The notes: a model not told the origin generated them from the sequence alone. A DNA stretch of 57,883 nucleotides from Dehalococcoidia bacterium (GCA_023228825.1 JALOAL010000016.1:1-57883), one strand, 5' to 3'. Shown: positions 15,466 to 23,931, counted from the first letter of the stretch. Made by a program: numbers and translations.

Positions 15466-16902
15466 ATGGCCGAAGACGCACCCGCCCCCACTCCCGCTCC
15501 CACCGGCGACGCCCGCACCGCCTCCGCGGCCCCGCTCGACGAGGAGACGCTACGCGCCTACGCCTCGGCGGTGCGGGCGCTGCTGGACCACGGGGGCTTC
15601 GAGCGCACGGGCGACGTGCAGCAGGCGAAGAGGTGGGACTTCGACCACATCACGCGCTGGCTGGACGCGAACGGCCGGCCCGACCGCCGCCTGACGGTGC
15701 ACGTGGCGGGGTCGAAGGGAAAGGGCTCGGTCGCCTCGATGGTGGCGGCCATCCTGCGCGAGGCGAGCCGCGCGTCCGGTGGCGGGCCGGTACTGCTGCT
15801 GACCTCGCCGGACCTGCACTCGCCGCGCGAGCGCATCCAGGTGGACGGCCGCCCGCTCTCCTACCTGGAGTTTGCGGAGGTGGCGGGGACGCTCCTCGCC
15901 GACCCGGAGGCGGCGGCCTGGTCGTACTTCGAGATGCTCACGGTGATGGGCTGGGTCGCCGGGCAGCGCTCCGGGTGCGAGTGGCAGGTGGTAGAGGTGG
16001 GCCTGGGGGGACGCCTCGACACGACGAATGCGGTGGCCGAGAAGCAGGTGGCCGTCATCACGCCCATCGACCTGGAGCACGTGGCCATCCTGGGCGACTC
16101 GATCCCGGCGGTAGCGCGCGAGAAGGCGGGCATCATCACCGGACCGTGCGAGGTGGTGGCGGAGCCCATGCGCGCCAGCGCCATCGACGTGGTGCGCGAA
16201 CGCAGCGCCGAGGTGGGCGCCACGCTGCACGAGGTGACGGAGGAGTGCGCCCTGCGCGTGCTCTCGTCCGGCCTGGAGGGCCAGAAACTGGACATCCGCA
16301 CGCCGGTTCGTACCTACCGCAACCTGGAGACGGCCCTGGTGGGCCCGTACCAGACGGAGAACCTGGCCACCGCGCTGCGCGCCGCGGAACTGGCGTGGGC
16401 CTCGGCACACCCGGGCGAAGACCTGCCGGAGGCGGCGGTGCGCGACGCCCTGCGAGGCTTCCGCATGCCCGGACGCTTCGAGGTGGTGAAGCAGCAGCCG
16501 CTGGTGATCCTGGACGGCCTGCACACGCCGCTGGCCGCGCGCCGCTTCGCGGAGGGCCTGCGCACGCTGCCGGTGCCGAAGCGGCGCGTGTGGGTGCTGG
16601 GCGTGCTTTCGGACAAGGCGCTGGACGAGATGGTGGAGCCGCTGCTGGCGGCGGGCGACGACGTGATCGTGGCGCCCGCCGGCTCAACCCGCTCTGCCGA
16701 GGTGGGCGACGTCGTGCGTGTGGTGAACGCGCGCGGCGCCATTGCGCAGCAAGCCGCCTCGGTCGTGGAGGCCGTGGAGCGGGCGCGCGAGATGGCGGGG
16801 GAGCGCGGGGCGGTGCTGGTGGTGGGGTCGCTGTACGTGGTGGCGGCGGCGCGGGAGCACCTGCTCGGCATTGCCGGGGACCACGCCCTCGGACTGCGCT
16901 GA
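15466..16902 (+). CDS. folC: Folylpolyglutamate synthase/dihydrofolate synthase (Mur-ligase family)
   Basis: Adds glutamate to folates, and dihydropteroate if bifunctional, using ATP. A 478-residue Mur-ligase-fold protein with the P-loop HVAGSKGKGSVASM, the folate-side LLTSPDLHSPRERIQVDG, VVEVGLGGRLDTTNAV, ITPIDLEHVAILGDSI with the carbamylated-Lys region EKAGIITGP, and C-terminal ILDGLHTPLAARRFAEGL. The first 20 residues are a Pro/Ala/Thr-rich extension. TACACT 8 nt before the ATG suggests a leaderless mRNA. fabF follows 77 nt later with its own promoter. Confidence 0.92.
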   Translation: MAEDAPAPTPAPTGDARTASAAPLDEETLRAYASAVRALLDHGGFERTGDVQQAKRWDFDHITRWLDANGRPDRRLTVHVAGSKGKGSVASMVAAILREASRASGGGPVLLLTSPDLHSPRERIQVDGRPLSYLEFAEVAGTLLADPEAAAWSYFEMLTVMGWVAGQRSGCEWQVVEVGLGGRLDTTNAVAEKQVAVITPIDLEHVAILGDSIPAVAREKAGIITGPCEVVAEPMRASAIDVVRERSAEVGATLHEVTEECALRVLSSGLEGQKLDIRTPVRTYRNLETALVGPYQTENLATALRAAELAWASAHPGEDLPEAAVRDALRGFRMPGRFEVVKQQPLVILDGLHTPLAARRFAEGLRTLPVPKRRVWVLGVLSDKALDEMVEPLLAAGDDVIVAPAGSTRSAEVGDVVRVVNARGAIAQQAASVVEAVERAREMAGERGAVLVVGSLYVVAAAREHLLGIAGDHALGLR

Positions 16903-16925
16903 CGGCCCCTCGCGTATGCCTCGGG

Positions 16926-16931
16926 TACGAT
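16926..16931 (+). promoter_or_regulatory. Putative -10 TACGAT of fabF
   Basis: TACGAT 48 nt before the fabF start. In contrast to the leaderless genes, this leader carries a GGAGG 6 nt before the ATG. Confidence 0.4.
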
Positions 16932-16979
16932 CCGCAGCGGACACGTACCGCCGGTGTGCAGTTGTGATGGAGGCCGTGC

Positions 16980-18251
16980 ATGGCTGAGGGGCGTCCGCGC
17001 GTGGTGGTGACCGGGTTGGGCGTCATCTCCCCCCTGGGCATCGGCCTGGAGGCGTTCTGGGAGAACGCCACGGCGGGACGGTCGGGTGTGGGCCTGATGC
17101 AGCAGGCGGACACCACGGCCTACCCGTGCAAGGTCGCCGGCGAGGCGATGAACTTCGACTACACCCTCTACATGGACCGCAGGGACGGGCGGCGCATGGC
17201 GCGCTTCAGCCAGATGGCCGTGGCCGCCTCTCGCATGGCCCTCGACCACGCCGGGCTCGGCCTGGGCGCCCTCGCCGCCCTCGACGCGCCCGAGCGGGAG
17301 CGCATCGGCGTGTTGATGGGCAACGGCGGCGGGGGGCTCCCCAACGACATGGAGGCCGTCTCCACCATGCAGGGCCGGGGCGGCATGAAGGTGGACCCCT
17401 TCTACGTCTCCAAGCGCCTCTCCAACATGGCCGGCGGCAACGTGGCCATCCAGTTCGGCCTGCTGGGCTACAACAACACCGTCACCACCGCCTGCGCCGC
17501 CGGCACCCAGGCCATTGGCGACGCGGTCGAGGTGATCCGACGCGGCGCGGCGGACGTGATGCTCGCCGGTGGCGCGGAGGCCGGGATCTGCGAACTGGGC
17601 CTGGCGGGCTTCTCCTCCATGCGCGCGCTGAGCAGCGGCTTCAACGACACGCCTGAGCGCGCCTCGCGGCCGTTCGACCGCGACCGGGACGGCTTCGTGC
17701 CTGCGGAGGGCGCGGGCATGCTGGTGCTGGAGTCGCTGGACCACGCGCGCGCGCGCGGCGCCGAGCCGCTGGCGGAGGTCACGGGCTACGGGGTGAGCGC
17801 GGACGCCGCCTACCTGGTGGCGCCTGCGGAGAACGGCGCCGGCGCCGCGCGCGCCATGCGCCTTGCCCTGGCGGACGCGCGCCTCGACCCGTCGCAGGTG
17901 GACGCGGTCTCCGCGCACGCCACCTCCACGGACGTGGGCGACCGCGCCGAGAGCGAGGCGCTGAAGTCGGTCTTCGGGGAGCACGCCGCCCGCCTGCACG
18001 TCTCCGCCATGAAGTCCCAGATCGGCCACCTGCTGGGCGGGGCCGGCGGCGTGGAGAGCGTGGCGGTGGTGCAGTCCCTGCGCACCGGCGTGGTCACCCC
18101 CACCCTCAACCTGGACCACCCGGGCGAGGGCTGCGACCTGGACTACGTCCCGCACGAGTCTCGGCAGGCAGACCCGCGCGTGATCCTGAAGGACTCCTTC
18201 GGCTTCGGCGGCCAGAACGCCGTCCTCGTCTTCCAACGGTTCGCGGGCTAA
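16980..18251 (+). CDS. fabF: Beta-ketoacyl-ACP synthase II (FabF-like)
   Basis: Condenses malonyl-ACP with acyl-ACP in fatty-acid elongation. The 423-residue thiolase-fold protein has the full catalytic triad: C172 in TVTTACAAGTQAIG, H313 in SAHATSTDVGD, and H350 after K345 in MKSQIGHLLGGAGG. N-terminal VVVTGLGVISPLG is typical. GGAGG lies 6 nt before the ATG. No other fab gene is adjacent, so it may be an unlinked housekeeping copy or serve a specialised acyl chain. Confidence 0.93.
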   Translation: MAEGRPRVVVTGLGVISPLGIGLEAFWENATAGRSGVGLMQQADTTAYPCKVAGEAMNFDYTLYMDRRDGRRMARFSQMAVAASRMALDHAGLGLGALAALDAPERERIGVLMGNGGGGLPNDMEAVSTMQGRGGMKVDPFYVSKRLSNMAGGNVAIQFGLLGYNNTVTTACAAGTQAIGDAVEVIRRGAADVMLAGGAEAGICELGLAGFSSMRALSSGFNDTPERASRPFDRDRDGFVPAEGAGMLVLESLDHARARGAEPLAEVTGYGVSADAAYLVAPAENGAGAARAMRLALADARLDPSQVDAVSAHATSTDVGDRAESEALKSVFGEHAARLHVSAMKSQIGHLLGGAGGVESVAVVQSLRTGVVTPTLNLDHPGEGCDLDYVPHESRQADPRVILKDSFGFGGQNAVLVFQRFAG

Positions 18252-18287
18252 GCGTCCAGGAGCGGAGCGCATTTGCTCTCCGCGCGG

Positions 18288-18473
18288 CCTGAGCAGTTCC
18301 TCCAGGCGCTCGAGCGTCTCCGCCATGCCGTCCTCCGTCCCCATCTCCAGCACCTTCTCCAGGTCCTCCGCGGAGGCGTAGACCGTCTCCCCGGTGATCG
18401 TGGTGACGCCGTCCGCCTCGTCGAAGGTCAGGGTGGTCACCGCCTCCGGCGGGATCATGTCGCCGGGGCCCCC
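18288..18473 (-). pseudogene. Remnant of an SRPBCC/AHSA1-domain protein (C-terminal part only)
   Basis: The minus-strand translation here reads GPGDMIPPEAV, TLTFDEADGVTTITGE and then MGTEDGMAETLERLEELL. That is the typical C-terminal third of SRPBCC/AHSA1 proteins: a beta strand pair ending in the long helix GMxExxxRLEELL. The N-terminal two thirds are missing; the sequence runs into the rimO promoter and start. No stop follows the helix before fabF. The fragment is therefore a decayed gene squeezed between fabF and rimO. Confidence 0.7.
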
Positions 18474-18506
18474 TGCGGCGTTCTCAGCGCCTAACGGGAC
18501 CACGGG

Positions 18507-18512
18507 TACACT
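18507..18512 (+). promoter_or_regulatory. -10 box TACACT of rimO
   Basis: TACACT followed by 10 nt and the GTG start of rimO; a transcript starting 7 nt downstream would have a leader of about 3 nt. Confidence 0.5.
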
Positions 18513-18522
18513 CGATGGTGCT

Positions 18523-19866
18523 GTGAAGTACCACCTCGTCACCCTGGGCTGCGCCAAGAACACCGTGGACTCCATGCGCCTGGAAGCGGCACTGCGAGGC
18601 GGACGCCACACGTCCGTGGCCGAGCCGGAGCAGGCGGACCTGCTGCTGGTCAACACCTGCGGCTTCATCGACGCCGCCAAGGACGAATCGATCGAGGTGG
18701 TGCGCGAACTGGACGCTGGCCGCCAGGCCGGCCAGCAGTTGTACGTGATCGGCTGCCTCACCCAGATCGCAGAGGAGACGGTGCGGCAGGCGGTGCCGGG
18801 GGTGGACGCCACCTTCGGCGCGGAGCAGTGGGACGCCATTGCGGCGTCCGTGGGCGCGGCCTCCGCCACGTTCGACATCCCGGACACGGCGCTGCCGGTC
18901 CTGGGGCAGCCCAGCGCCTACCTCAAGATCTCGGACGGCTGTGACCGGCCGTGCACGTTCTGCATCATCCCCACCATCAAGGGCAAGATGCACTCCGGCG
19001 CCGCGCGCACGCTGATCGCGGAGGCGCGCATGTACGCCGCCGCGGGCGCGAAGGAACTGGTGCTCGTGGCCCAGGACTCCACCGCCTACGGGGAGGACGA
19101 GGGCGACCGCGACGGCCTGGCGCGCCTGCTGGAAGAACTGTCGGAGGCCGTCCCCGAGGTGCCGTGGATCCGGCTGATGTACGCCTACCCCGGCCGCGTG
19201 ACGCCTCGACTGGCGGAGGCGATGGCCGGCCTGCCCAACGTGGTGCCGTACATGGACATGCCGCTGCAGCACGGCAGCGACGCCATGCTCCAGCGCATGA
19301 AGCGCCCCCGCCTCAGCAAGTCCCACGAGAGCATCGAGGTCATCCGCCGGGCCATCCCGGACGTGGTGCTGCGCTCCACCTTCATCGTGGGCTTCCCAGG
19401 CGAGACGGACCAGGAGTTCGAGGAACTGCTGGACTTCGTGGACGAGCACCAACTGGACCACGTGGGCGCGTTCACGTACTCCCCGCAGGTGGGCACGCCC
19501 GCGGAACAGATGCCGGACCAGGTGCCGGAGGACGTGAAGGAAGCGCGCTACGGCGAACTCATGGAACTGGCGCAGTCCATCTCCCACGCCTCGAACCGCG
19601 AGATGGTGGGGCGTGAGGTGGACATCCTGGTGGAGTCCCGCGAACCGACGCAGTCCGCCAGCGGCGAACCCGTGGTGGTGGGCCGCACCTATCGCGACGC
19701 GCCGGAGGTGGACGGCCTGGCGTTCCTGAAGGGCACGTACGCGATGGGCCAGATGGTGCGCGCGCGCGTGGACGGCGCCCTCCCGTACGACCTGCTCTGC
19801 ACCCCCGTGGCGGATGCCGCTGAGGCCGCGTTCGGAACGGCCGCGGACGCCTCGCCGCGCCCGTAG
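18523..19866 (+). CDS. rimO: Ribosomal protein S12 methylthiotransferase RimO
   Basis: Radical SAM enzyme that methylthiolates the conserved Asp of ribosomal protein S12. A 447-residue protein with the MTTase N-terminal cluster cysteines C10, C46 (NTCGFIDAAKDESI, diagnostic of RimO over MiaB) and C78, the radical SAM cluster C140-x3-C144-x2-C147 (CDRPCTFCIIP), and a C-terminal TRAM-like domain. The only sensible start is GTG 18523, directly before KYHLVTLGCAKN; no in-frame ATG is near. TACACT is 10 nt upstream. Confidence 0.94.
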   Translation: MKYHLVTLGCAKNTVDSMRLEAALRGGRHTSVAEPEQADLLLVNTCGFIDAAKDESIEVVRELDAGRQAGQQLYVIGCLTQIAEETVRQAVPGVDATFGAEQWDAIAASVGAASATFDIPDTALPVLGQPSAYLKISDGCDRPCTFCIIPTIKGKMHSGAARTLIAEARMYAAAGAKELVLVAQDSTAYGEDEGDRDGLARLLEELSEAVPEVPWIRLMYAYPGRVTPRLAEAMAGLPNVVPYMDMPLQHGSDAMLQRMKRPRLSKSHESIEVIRRAIPDVVLRSTFIVGFPGETDQEFEELLDFVDEHQLDHVGAFTYSPQVGTPAEQMPDQVPEDVKEARYGELMELAQSISHASNREMVGREVDILVESREPTQSASGEPVVVGRTYRDAPEVDGLAFLKGTYAMGQMVRARVDGALPYDLLCTPVADAAEAAFGTAADASPRP

Positions 19867-20120
19867 GGGCGCCTTCCCGCTCGCCGTGAAACTCGGAAAC
19901 CTGCGATTACGCGAGCACAGGCGTGGAAATTCGTGCTTTCGTGCGCATGATGGCCGTCATATCCGCCATGTCTGTCATAATTTACGTGAAGTTAACGTGA
20001 TTGTGCCCACTTTCACTTGCGAAATTGGTCACAATCGGTCACACTACAGACATCGGGAGACGGACGGAATGGGGAACGGCCCCATGGCGGACCAGGACCG
20101 GTAGAAGGAATCAGACCGAA
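19867..20120. other. AT-richer intergenic pocket with a probable promoter
   Basis: This stretch is visibly AT-richer than its surroundings. It contains ACGTGA twice (ACGTGAAGTTAACGTGA), GGTCACA twice (GGTCACAATCGGTCACA) and a possible promoter TTGCGA - 17 nt - CACACT about 80 bp before the 46-codon gene. It presumably carries the regulatory region of that small gene. Confidence 0.5.
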
Positions 20121-20261
20121 ATGAACAACCCCTCCATCCAGCGCATCTACAGCGACATCGTCGCCCGTGGTTACCGCAACGCCCCGACCTACAACGAGGT
20201 CAAGCGAGACATGCGCGAACTGTCGCGCCGCATGGACCCGCTGGTCGGCTTCCGCGGCTAG
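20121..20261 (+). CDS. Small protein of 46 residues, function unknown
   Basis: A short gene supported by an AGAAGGA about 11 nt before the ATG, coding-like base composition, an AT-rich promoter region before it and a strong intrinsic terminator 52 nt after it. The product (MNNPSIQRIYSDIVARGY, then NAPTYNEVKRDMRELSRRMDP) is basic, predicted helical in two parts, with no membrane segment or cysteines. It stands alone between rimO and the SWIM gene, so it is a free-standing monocistronic small gene. No family was recognised. Confidence 0.7.
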   Translation: MNNPSIQRIYSDIVARGYRNAPTYNEVKRDMRELSRRMDPLVGFRG

Positions 20262-20312
20262 TCCTTCGGCGGAGGCGGGATCCCCCTCCTCTCTCTCCGC
20301 CGATCCGCATCG

Positions 20313-20340
20313 AACGCGCCCCGTCCCCGCGGGGCGCGTT
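20313..20340 (+). terminator. Intrinsic terminator of the small-protein gene
   Basis: Perfect 11-bp stem (AACGCGCCCCG / CGGGGCGCGTT), 6-nt loop, then TTTGCGTTT. Confidence 0.85.
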
Positions 20341-20361
20341 TGCGTTTCCGCTCCGCACTCC

Positions 20362-20400
20362 CGAGGAGCACTTCGGAGGAGCACTTCCGAGGAGCCCTCG
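20362..20400. repeat. 13-bp tandem repeat x3
   Basis: CGAGGAGCACTTC, GGAGGAGCACTTC and a third, degenerate CGAGGAGCCCTCG, in the spacer between the two terminators. Confidence 0.75.
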
Positions 20401-20437
20401 GAAGCCCCGCGAGCACCAGACCCGGTGGGCAACGATC

Positions 20438-20467
20438 GAAGAAGCCCGCCGGGTGGCGGGCTTCTTC
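20438..20467 (-). terminator. Strong hairpin terminator for the SWIM gene
   Basis: Perfect 13-bp stem (GAAGAAGCCCGCC / GGCGGGCTTCTTC) with a 4-nt loop, ending in TTCTTC on either strand. It lies about 90 nt after the SWIM-gene stop and may act in both directions. Confidence 0.8.
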
Positions 20468-20557
20468 GTATCTCCGGGCGCGGGCGCCCTCTCTGGACGG
20501 CGCTCTGCCGTCTGTGACCTCTGCCGTCTGTGGCCTCTGGTCTCTGGGCCTCTGGCG

Positions 20558-20821
20558 CTAGACGGCGATGGCGGGGCGCTCCTCGGAATCCTGCTCGTGG
20601 ATCATGCCGTCCAGGACGAGTTCCAGCGCCATGGTGTGGGCGCAGGCGCGCTCACGGGCAAAGAACGGGCAGCCGCACTGCCACTCGCCGTCCTGGAAAC
20701 GGACCTGGTGTTCGCCGTTGTTGCCGCGGATGGTCACGGCCAGGGCGCTCACGTCAAACCTGGAACGGTCCTCCGCGTACCGGTGCGCCTTCTCGATCTT
20801 CCCGATCATCCCTGAGTGCAT
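20558..20821 (-). CDS. Small SWIM-type zinc-finger protein
   Basis: An 87-residue protein consisting of little more than a SWIM zinc finger: C49-x-C51 (WQCGCPFFARE) and C60-x-H62 (RACAHTMALELVLDGM). SWIM domains bind DNA or protein partners, often in chromatin, transposase or Swi2/Snf2 contexts. The N-terminal half (KIEKAHRYAEDRSRFDVSALAVTIRG) is a helix followed by a beta strand. GAGGAG is 5 nt before the ATG; longer upstream ORF extensions lack coding character. A perfect hairpin sits in its leader. Its role is unknown. Confidence 0.85.
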   Translation of the reverse strand: MHSGMIGKIEKAHRYAEDRSRFDVSALAVTIRGNNGEHQVRFQDGEWQCGCPFFARERACAHTMALELVLDGMIHEQDSEERPAIAV

Positions 20822-21191
20822 GAAGACTCCTCGCGCTGCACAAACACGAACGCCACGGATGGGCCGTGGCGTTTCACCGGGGAGCACAACGTTGCTGCGA
20901 GCGATCCACTGGACACCTCCCCGTCTTTTCGGTGGTCCCGGGACTCTCGTCAGGGCGGACGCTACGCCTCTCCGATCCGAGTCGTCAACATTGCGCCACC
21001 GCGCACGAATGCCGCATCTCCCCGCCATGCCCGGAATGGCAGGTTTGCCGCATCCGGCGGACACTTGGACAGGCCCCCGACATGTGCGGCCGACATGCGC
21101 GGCGCATCGAGGCGCATCGAGGCGCGGGGCCACGCTGGCCCGGCACCGCACTCACGCGGCACACCAGACGCACGGAAGGGCGGAGACGGTG
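20822..21191. other. Divergent intergenic region between the SWIM gene and ilvA
   Basis: A 370-bp region holding the leader hairpin of the SWIM gene, possible promoters for both genes and a short tandem GCGCATCGAG near 21100. No gene is supported. Confidence 0.45.
20849..20873 (-). promoter_or_regulatory. Hairpin in the SWIM-gene leader (possible attenuator)
   Basis: Perfect 10-bp stem (AACGCCACGG / CCGTGGCGTT) with a 5-nt loop, ending 28 nt before the SWIM-gene ATG and followed on the minus strand by CGTGTTTGTG. It has the shape of an intrinsic terminator inside a 5' leader. Confidence 0.55.
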
Positions 21192-22427
21192 ATGCGGGAA
21201 ATGCATGACGAGATCCTCGCGGCCCGGGAGCGCATCCGCGGGCGGGTGCGCGAGACGCCGGTGCTGTTGAGCACGGTGCTGAGCGAGGTGGCCGGCGCGC
21301 CCGTGATGCTGAAGTGCGAGAACCTGCAGCGCACGGGCTCCTTCAAGCCGCGCGGCGCCATGAACATGCTGGCCACGCTCTCTCCTCCGGCGGCCGTGGT
21401 CACGGCCAGCGCGGGCAACCACGCGCAGGGCGTGGCGCTGGCGGCCAGCGAGTTCGGGCTGAGCGCCACCGTGGTCATGCCTCGGACCGCGCCGATCGCG
21501 AAGCAGCACGCCACGGCCGGCTACGGCGCGGCGGTGGAGTTGGTGGACGGCACGCTCGCGGACGCCATCCAGCGTGCCGAGGCGATCGCGTCTGAGCGCG
21601 GCCTGGTCTTCGTGCCGCCCTTCGACCACCCGCTGATCGTGTCGGGGCAGGGCACGCTGGGCCTGGAGGTGCTGGAGCAGGAGCCGGACGTGCGGTGCGT
21701 CCTGGTCCCTGCGGGCGGCGGCGGCCTGCTGGCGGGCGTGGCGGCGGCCGTGAAGTCAGTGCGCCCGGACGTGCGCATCGTGGGCGTGCAGACGGCGGCG
21801 ATGCCGGGCATCGTGCGGTCGCTGGAGGCGGGCGCGCCGGTGGCGGCTCCGGCCGTGCGCACGCTGGCGGACGGCGCGGCGGTAGCCGGGCCTTCCGCGC
21901 TCACGCTCGACCTGATCCGCCGCCACGTGGACGAGGTGGTCACGGTCTCTGAGGAGGCGATCGCGCAGGCCATTGTGCTGCTCATGGAGCGGTCGCGCCT
22001 CGTGGTGGAGGGGGCGGGGGCGCTGACCACGGCGGCCATCCTGGGCGGCGCGGTGACGGACCCGGGCCACACGGTGTGCGTGGTCTCCGGCGGCAACATC
22101 GACCTGAACGTACTGGGGCGGGTGTCGGCGCGCGGCCTGGTGCTGGCGGGGCGGCATCGCACGCTCACGGTGGCTGCGGCGAACACGCCGGGCGAACTGG
22201 CCCGCGTGACCAGCGCGATCGCGGAGGCGGGCGCGAACATACTCGAGGTGCGCCATGACCTGGTCACGGCGGACTTGCCGGTGGCCGTGGCCCGCATCAC
22301 CTTCCGCCTGGAGGTCGCCGACCCCGCCGCCTTCGACCACCTGCTGCGCTCCCTGATGGAGGGCGGCCTGGTGGCCGGCGTGGCGACGGACCTGAGCACA
22401 CCCGCCGCTGCCGAGACTCCGCACTAA
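21192..22427 (+). CDS. ilvA: Threonine ammonia-lyase with C-terminal ACT domain
   Basis: PLP enzyme deaminating L-threonine to 2-oxobutanoate, the entry to isoleucine synthesis or threonine breakdown. The 411-residue protein has the PLP lysine in GSFKPRGA, the substrate loop TASAGNHAQGVALAA, the PLP-phosphate glycine loop PAGGGGLLAGVA, and a single ACT regulatory domain near the C-terminus (LTVAAANTPGELARVTSAI). One ACT domain and a length near 400 match the short TdcB/IlvA type. Start ATG 21192 with GGAG 7 nt upstream. It is monocistronic. Confidence 0.93.
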   Translation: MREMHDEILAARERIRGRVRETPVLLSTVLSEVAGAPVMLKCENLQRTGSFKPRGAMNMLATLSPPAAVVTASAGNHAQGVALAASEFGLSATVVMPRTAPIAKQHATAGYGAAVELVDGTLADAIQRAEAIASERGLVFVPPFDHPLIVSGQGTLGLEVLEQEPDVRCVLVPAGGGGLLAGVAAAVKSVRPDVRIVGVQTAAMPGIVRSLEAGAPVAAPAVRTLADGAAVAGPSALTLDLIRRHVDEVVTVSEEAIAQAIVLLMERSRLVVEGAGALTTAAILGGAVTDPGHTVCVVSGGNIDLNVLGRVSARGLVLAGRHRTLTVAAANTPGELARVTSAIAEAGANILEVRHDLVTADLPVAVARITFRLEVADPAAFDHLLRSLMEGGLVAGVATDLSTPAAAETPH

Positions 22428-22429
22428 GA

Positions 22430-22492
22430 CCTCGCACTGGGGCCTCGCACTGGGGCCTCGCACTGGGGCCTCGCGCTGGGGCCTCGCACTGG
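22430..22492. repeat. 13-bp tandem repeat x5 behind ilvA
   Basis: Five copies of CCTCGCACTGGGG (the fourth has GCGCTG, the last is shortened) starting 2 bp after the ilvA stop. The period of 13 is not a multiple of three, consistent with non-coding DNA. Confidence 0.92.
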
Positions 22493-22515
22493 CCGAGGGC
22501 ACGAGCACTTGCGCG

Positions 22516-23109
22516 CTACGCGAACGCCGCCTCCACCCGGTAGCGCGCGCCGCCGGGGCCGAGGTGGGAGCGCATCAGTACGGCGCGCGTGGCGGTGAAC
22601 TCTGCGGGCGGCGGTGGTGGCAACGCCCGCACGGCCTGCGCCACGGAGCGACGCTCCGCGGCCGTGGCGCTCCTGCGGAGGCGGCCCAGCGTCAGGTGCG
22701 GCTGGTAGCGCTCCTCCGTCCGAGGCCGGCCCAGGGCCTCCCGCACCGCGGCGTCCACGCGCGCCACGAGCGCATCCAGGGCCACGAGGTCGCCCTCCAC
22801 GCGCAGCATGGCCGAGCCCGTGCGCGCCGCCGGCCCGAACGTGTCCGGCGCCCCCAGCGCCAGGCGGACGCGCAGCGGGGGCACGTGACGCCCGAGCGCC
22901 GCGACCAGCGCCGGGACGCCTCCGTCATCCACACTTCCGTCGTCCACACTGCCTTCGTCCACCTCGCCCAGGAAGCGGACCGTGAGGTGGAGCATGTCCG
23001 GCTCCACCGGTCGCAGCAGCGCGCGCACGTCACGAGGCAGCGCCGCCAGGGTATCGGCGGCGGCGTTGCGCCAGGGCCCGGGCGCCTCCACGGCCATGAA
23101 GAGGCGCAC
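22516..23109 (-). CDS. thpR: RNA 2',3'-cyclic phosphodiesterase (2'-5' RNA ligase family, ThpR)
   Basis: 2H-phosphoesterase acting on 2',3'-cyclic phosphates or 2'-5' linkages of RNA. The 197-residue protein has both catalytic HxT motifs: LHLTVRFLGEVD and PHLTLGRL. The GTG start at 23109 lies 2 nt behind the stop of the amidohydrolase gene, so the two form an operon with coupled translation. A short EGSVDDGSVDDGG repeat after the first HxT motif comes from a small tandem duplication. Confidence 0.9.
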   Translation of the reverse strand: MRLFMAVEAPGPWRNAAADTLAALPRDVRALLRPVEPDMLHLTVRFLGEVDEGSVDDGSVDDGGVPALVAALGRHVPPLRVRLALGAPDTFGPAARTGSAMLRVEGDLVALDALVARVDAAVREALGRPRTEERYQPHLTLGRLRRSATAAERRSVAQAVRALPPPPPAEFTATRAVLMRSHLGPGGARYRVEAAFA

Positions 23110-23111
23110 CG

Positions 23112-23924
23112 TCAGGCCCCCCCGCCCGGCGACGCCTCGTGATGACCGTGGAGGCGCAGGAAGCGCGCGGCGTTGCCGCCCAGCACGGCCTCCCTGGCCT
23201 CTGCGGGCAGGGCGGCGGCGACCTCGGCGCGGTCCAGCGCCTGGGGGCGTAGCGGGAAGTCCGAGCCCCACGCCAGGTGACGCGGGCCCAGCAGTGCGAT
23301 CAGCGTGCGGTAGACCTCCGCCGGGTCGTCGCGGCGGTAGAGGTAGGCGGCAGCGGCGGTGTCGAAGATCACCCGGTCGGCCTCGATCGTGGCGCGCACC
23401 TCCGGCATGAGGGCAAAGAAGGGGAAGCCGGCGCCCAGGTGTGCGGCCACCACGCGCGCCTCCGGCTGCGCCTCCAGCACCGCCCAGAGGGCTGCCGCGT
23501 CCAGCCCGCCGGCCTTGCCGGGGTAGTCGTGGCCCAGGCCCTCCGAGCAGTGCGCCAGCACCGGCAGGGCCGTCTCCGGGAAGCGCGCCGGGGCCGTCTC
23601 GCGCACCTCGCCCACGCCGTGGGCGCCGGGGGGCGGCGCCGGCGTGGGGACGAAGGCGAGCAGGCGACCGTCCGAGGCGGCGGCCACCTCCACGAGGTAG
23701 GCGGCATGGTCTCGCGCCAGGGCGGGGTCGTCCCACCAGAATCCGCACGCCACGGAGACGTCCACGCCCGCCTGCTGCATGGAGGCCAGCAGGTCCTCTG
23801 CGGTGGCCATGGCGGCGCGCGCGTCCGCGTACATCTCCGCGAACGCGGGCTCGCTCCGCGCGATCCGAGTTCGTCGCGCGACGAACTCGGGCGGGAAGAT
23901 GTGCGTATGGATGTCCACGATCAC
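23112..23924 (-). CDS. Amidohydrolase family metal-dependent hydrolase (Amidohydro_2, TIM-barrel)
   Basis: A 270-residue member of the amidohydrolase/ACMSD-like superfamily. The metal-binding HTH is in VIVDIHTHIFPPEF, further ligands are in VLAHCSEGLGHDYP and VVAAHLGAGFPFF, and the late Asp is in HLAWGSDFPLRPQ. The GTG start at 23924 begins at the conserved VIVDIHTH; TACGAT is 7 nt upstream, indicating a leaderless mRNA, and the longer ATG start adds nothing conserved. Substrate unknown (decarboxylase or hydrolase). First gene of the pair with thpR. Confidence 0.87.
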   Translation of the reverse strand: MIVDIHTHIFPPEFVARRTRIARSEPAFAEMYADARAAMATAEDLLASMQQAGVDVSVACGFWWDDPALARDHAAYLVEVAAASDGRLLAFVPTPAPPPGAHGVGEVRETAPARFPETALPVLAHCSEGLGHDYPGKAGGLDAAALWAVLEAQPEARVVAAHLGAGFPFFALMPEVRATIEADRVIFDTAAAAYLYRRDDPAEVYRTLIALLGPRHLAWGSDFPLRPQALDRAEVAAALPAEAREAVLGGNAARFLRLHGHHEASPGGGA

Positions 23925-23931
23925 GCCGGGG

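Noticed and set aside
16314..18887. 857-codon minus-strand frame across folC, fabF and rimO
   Set aside because: Shadow of three certain genes. Only the short part at 18288-18473, lying in the intergenic gap, has real SRPBCC-like sequence and was kept as a pseudogene.
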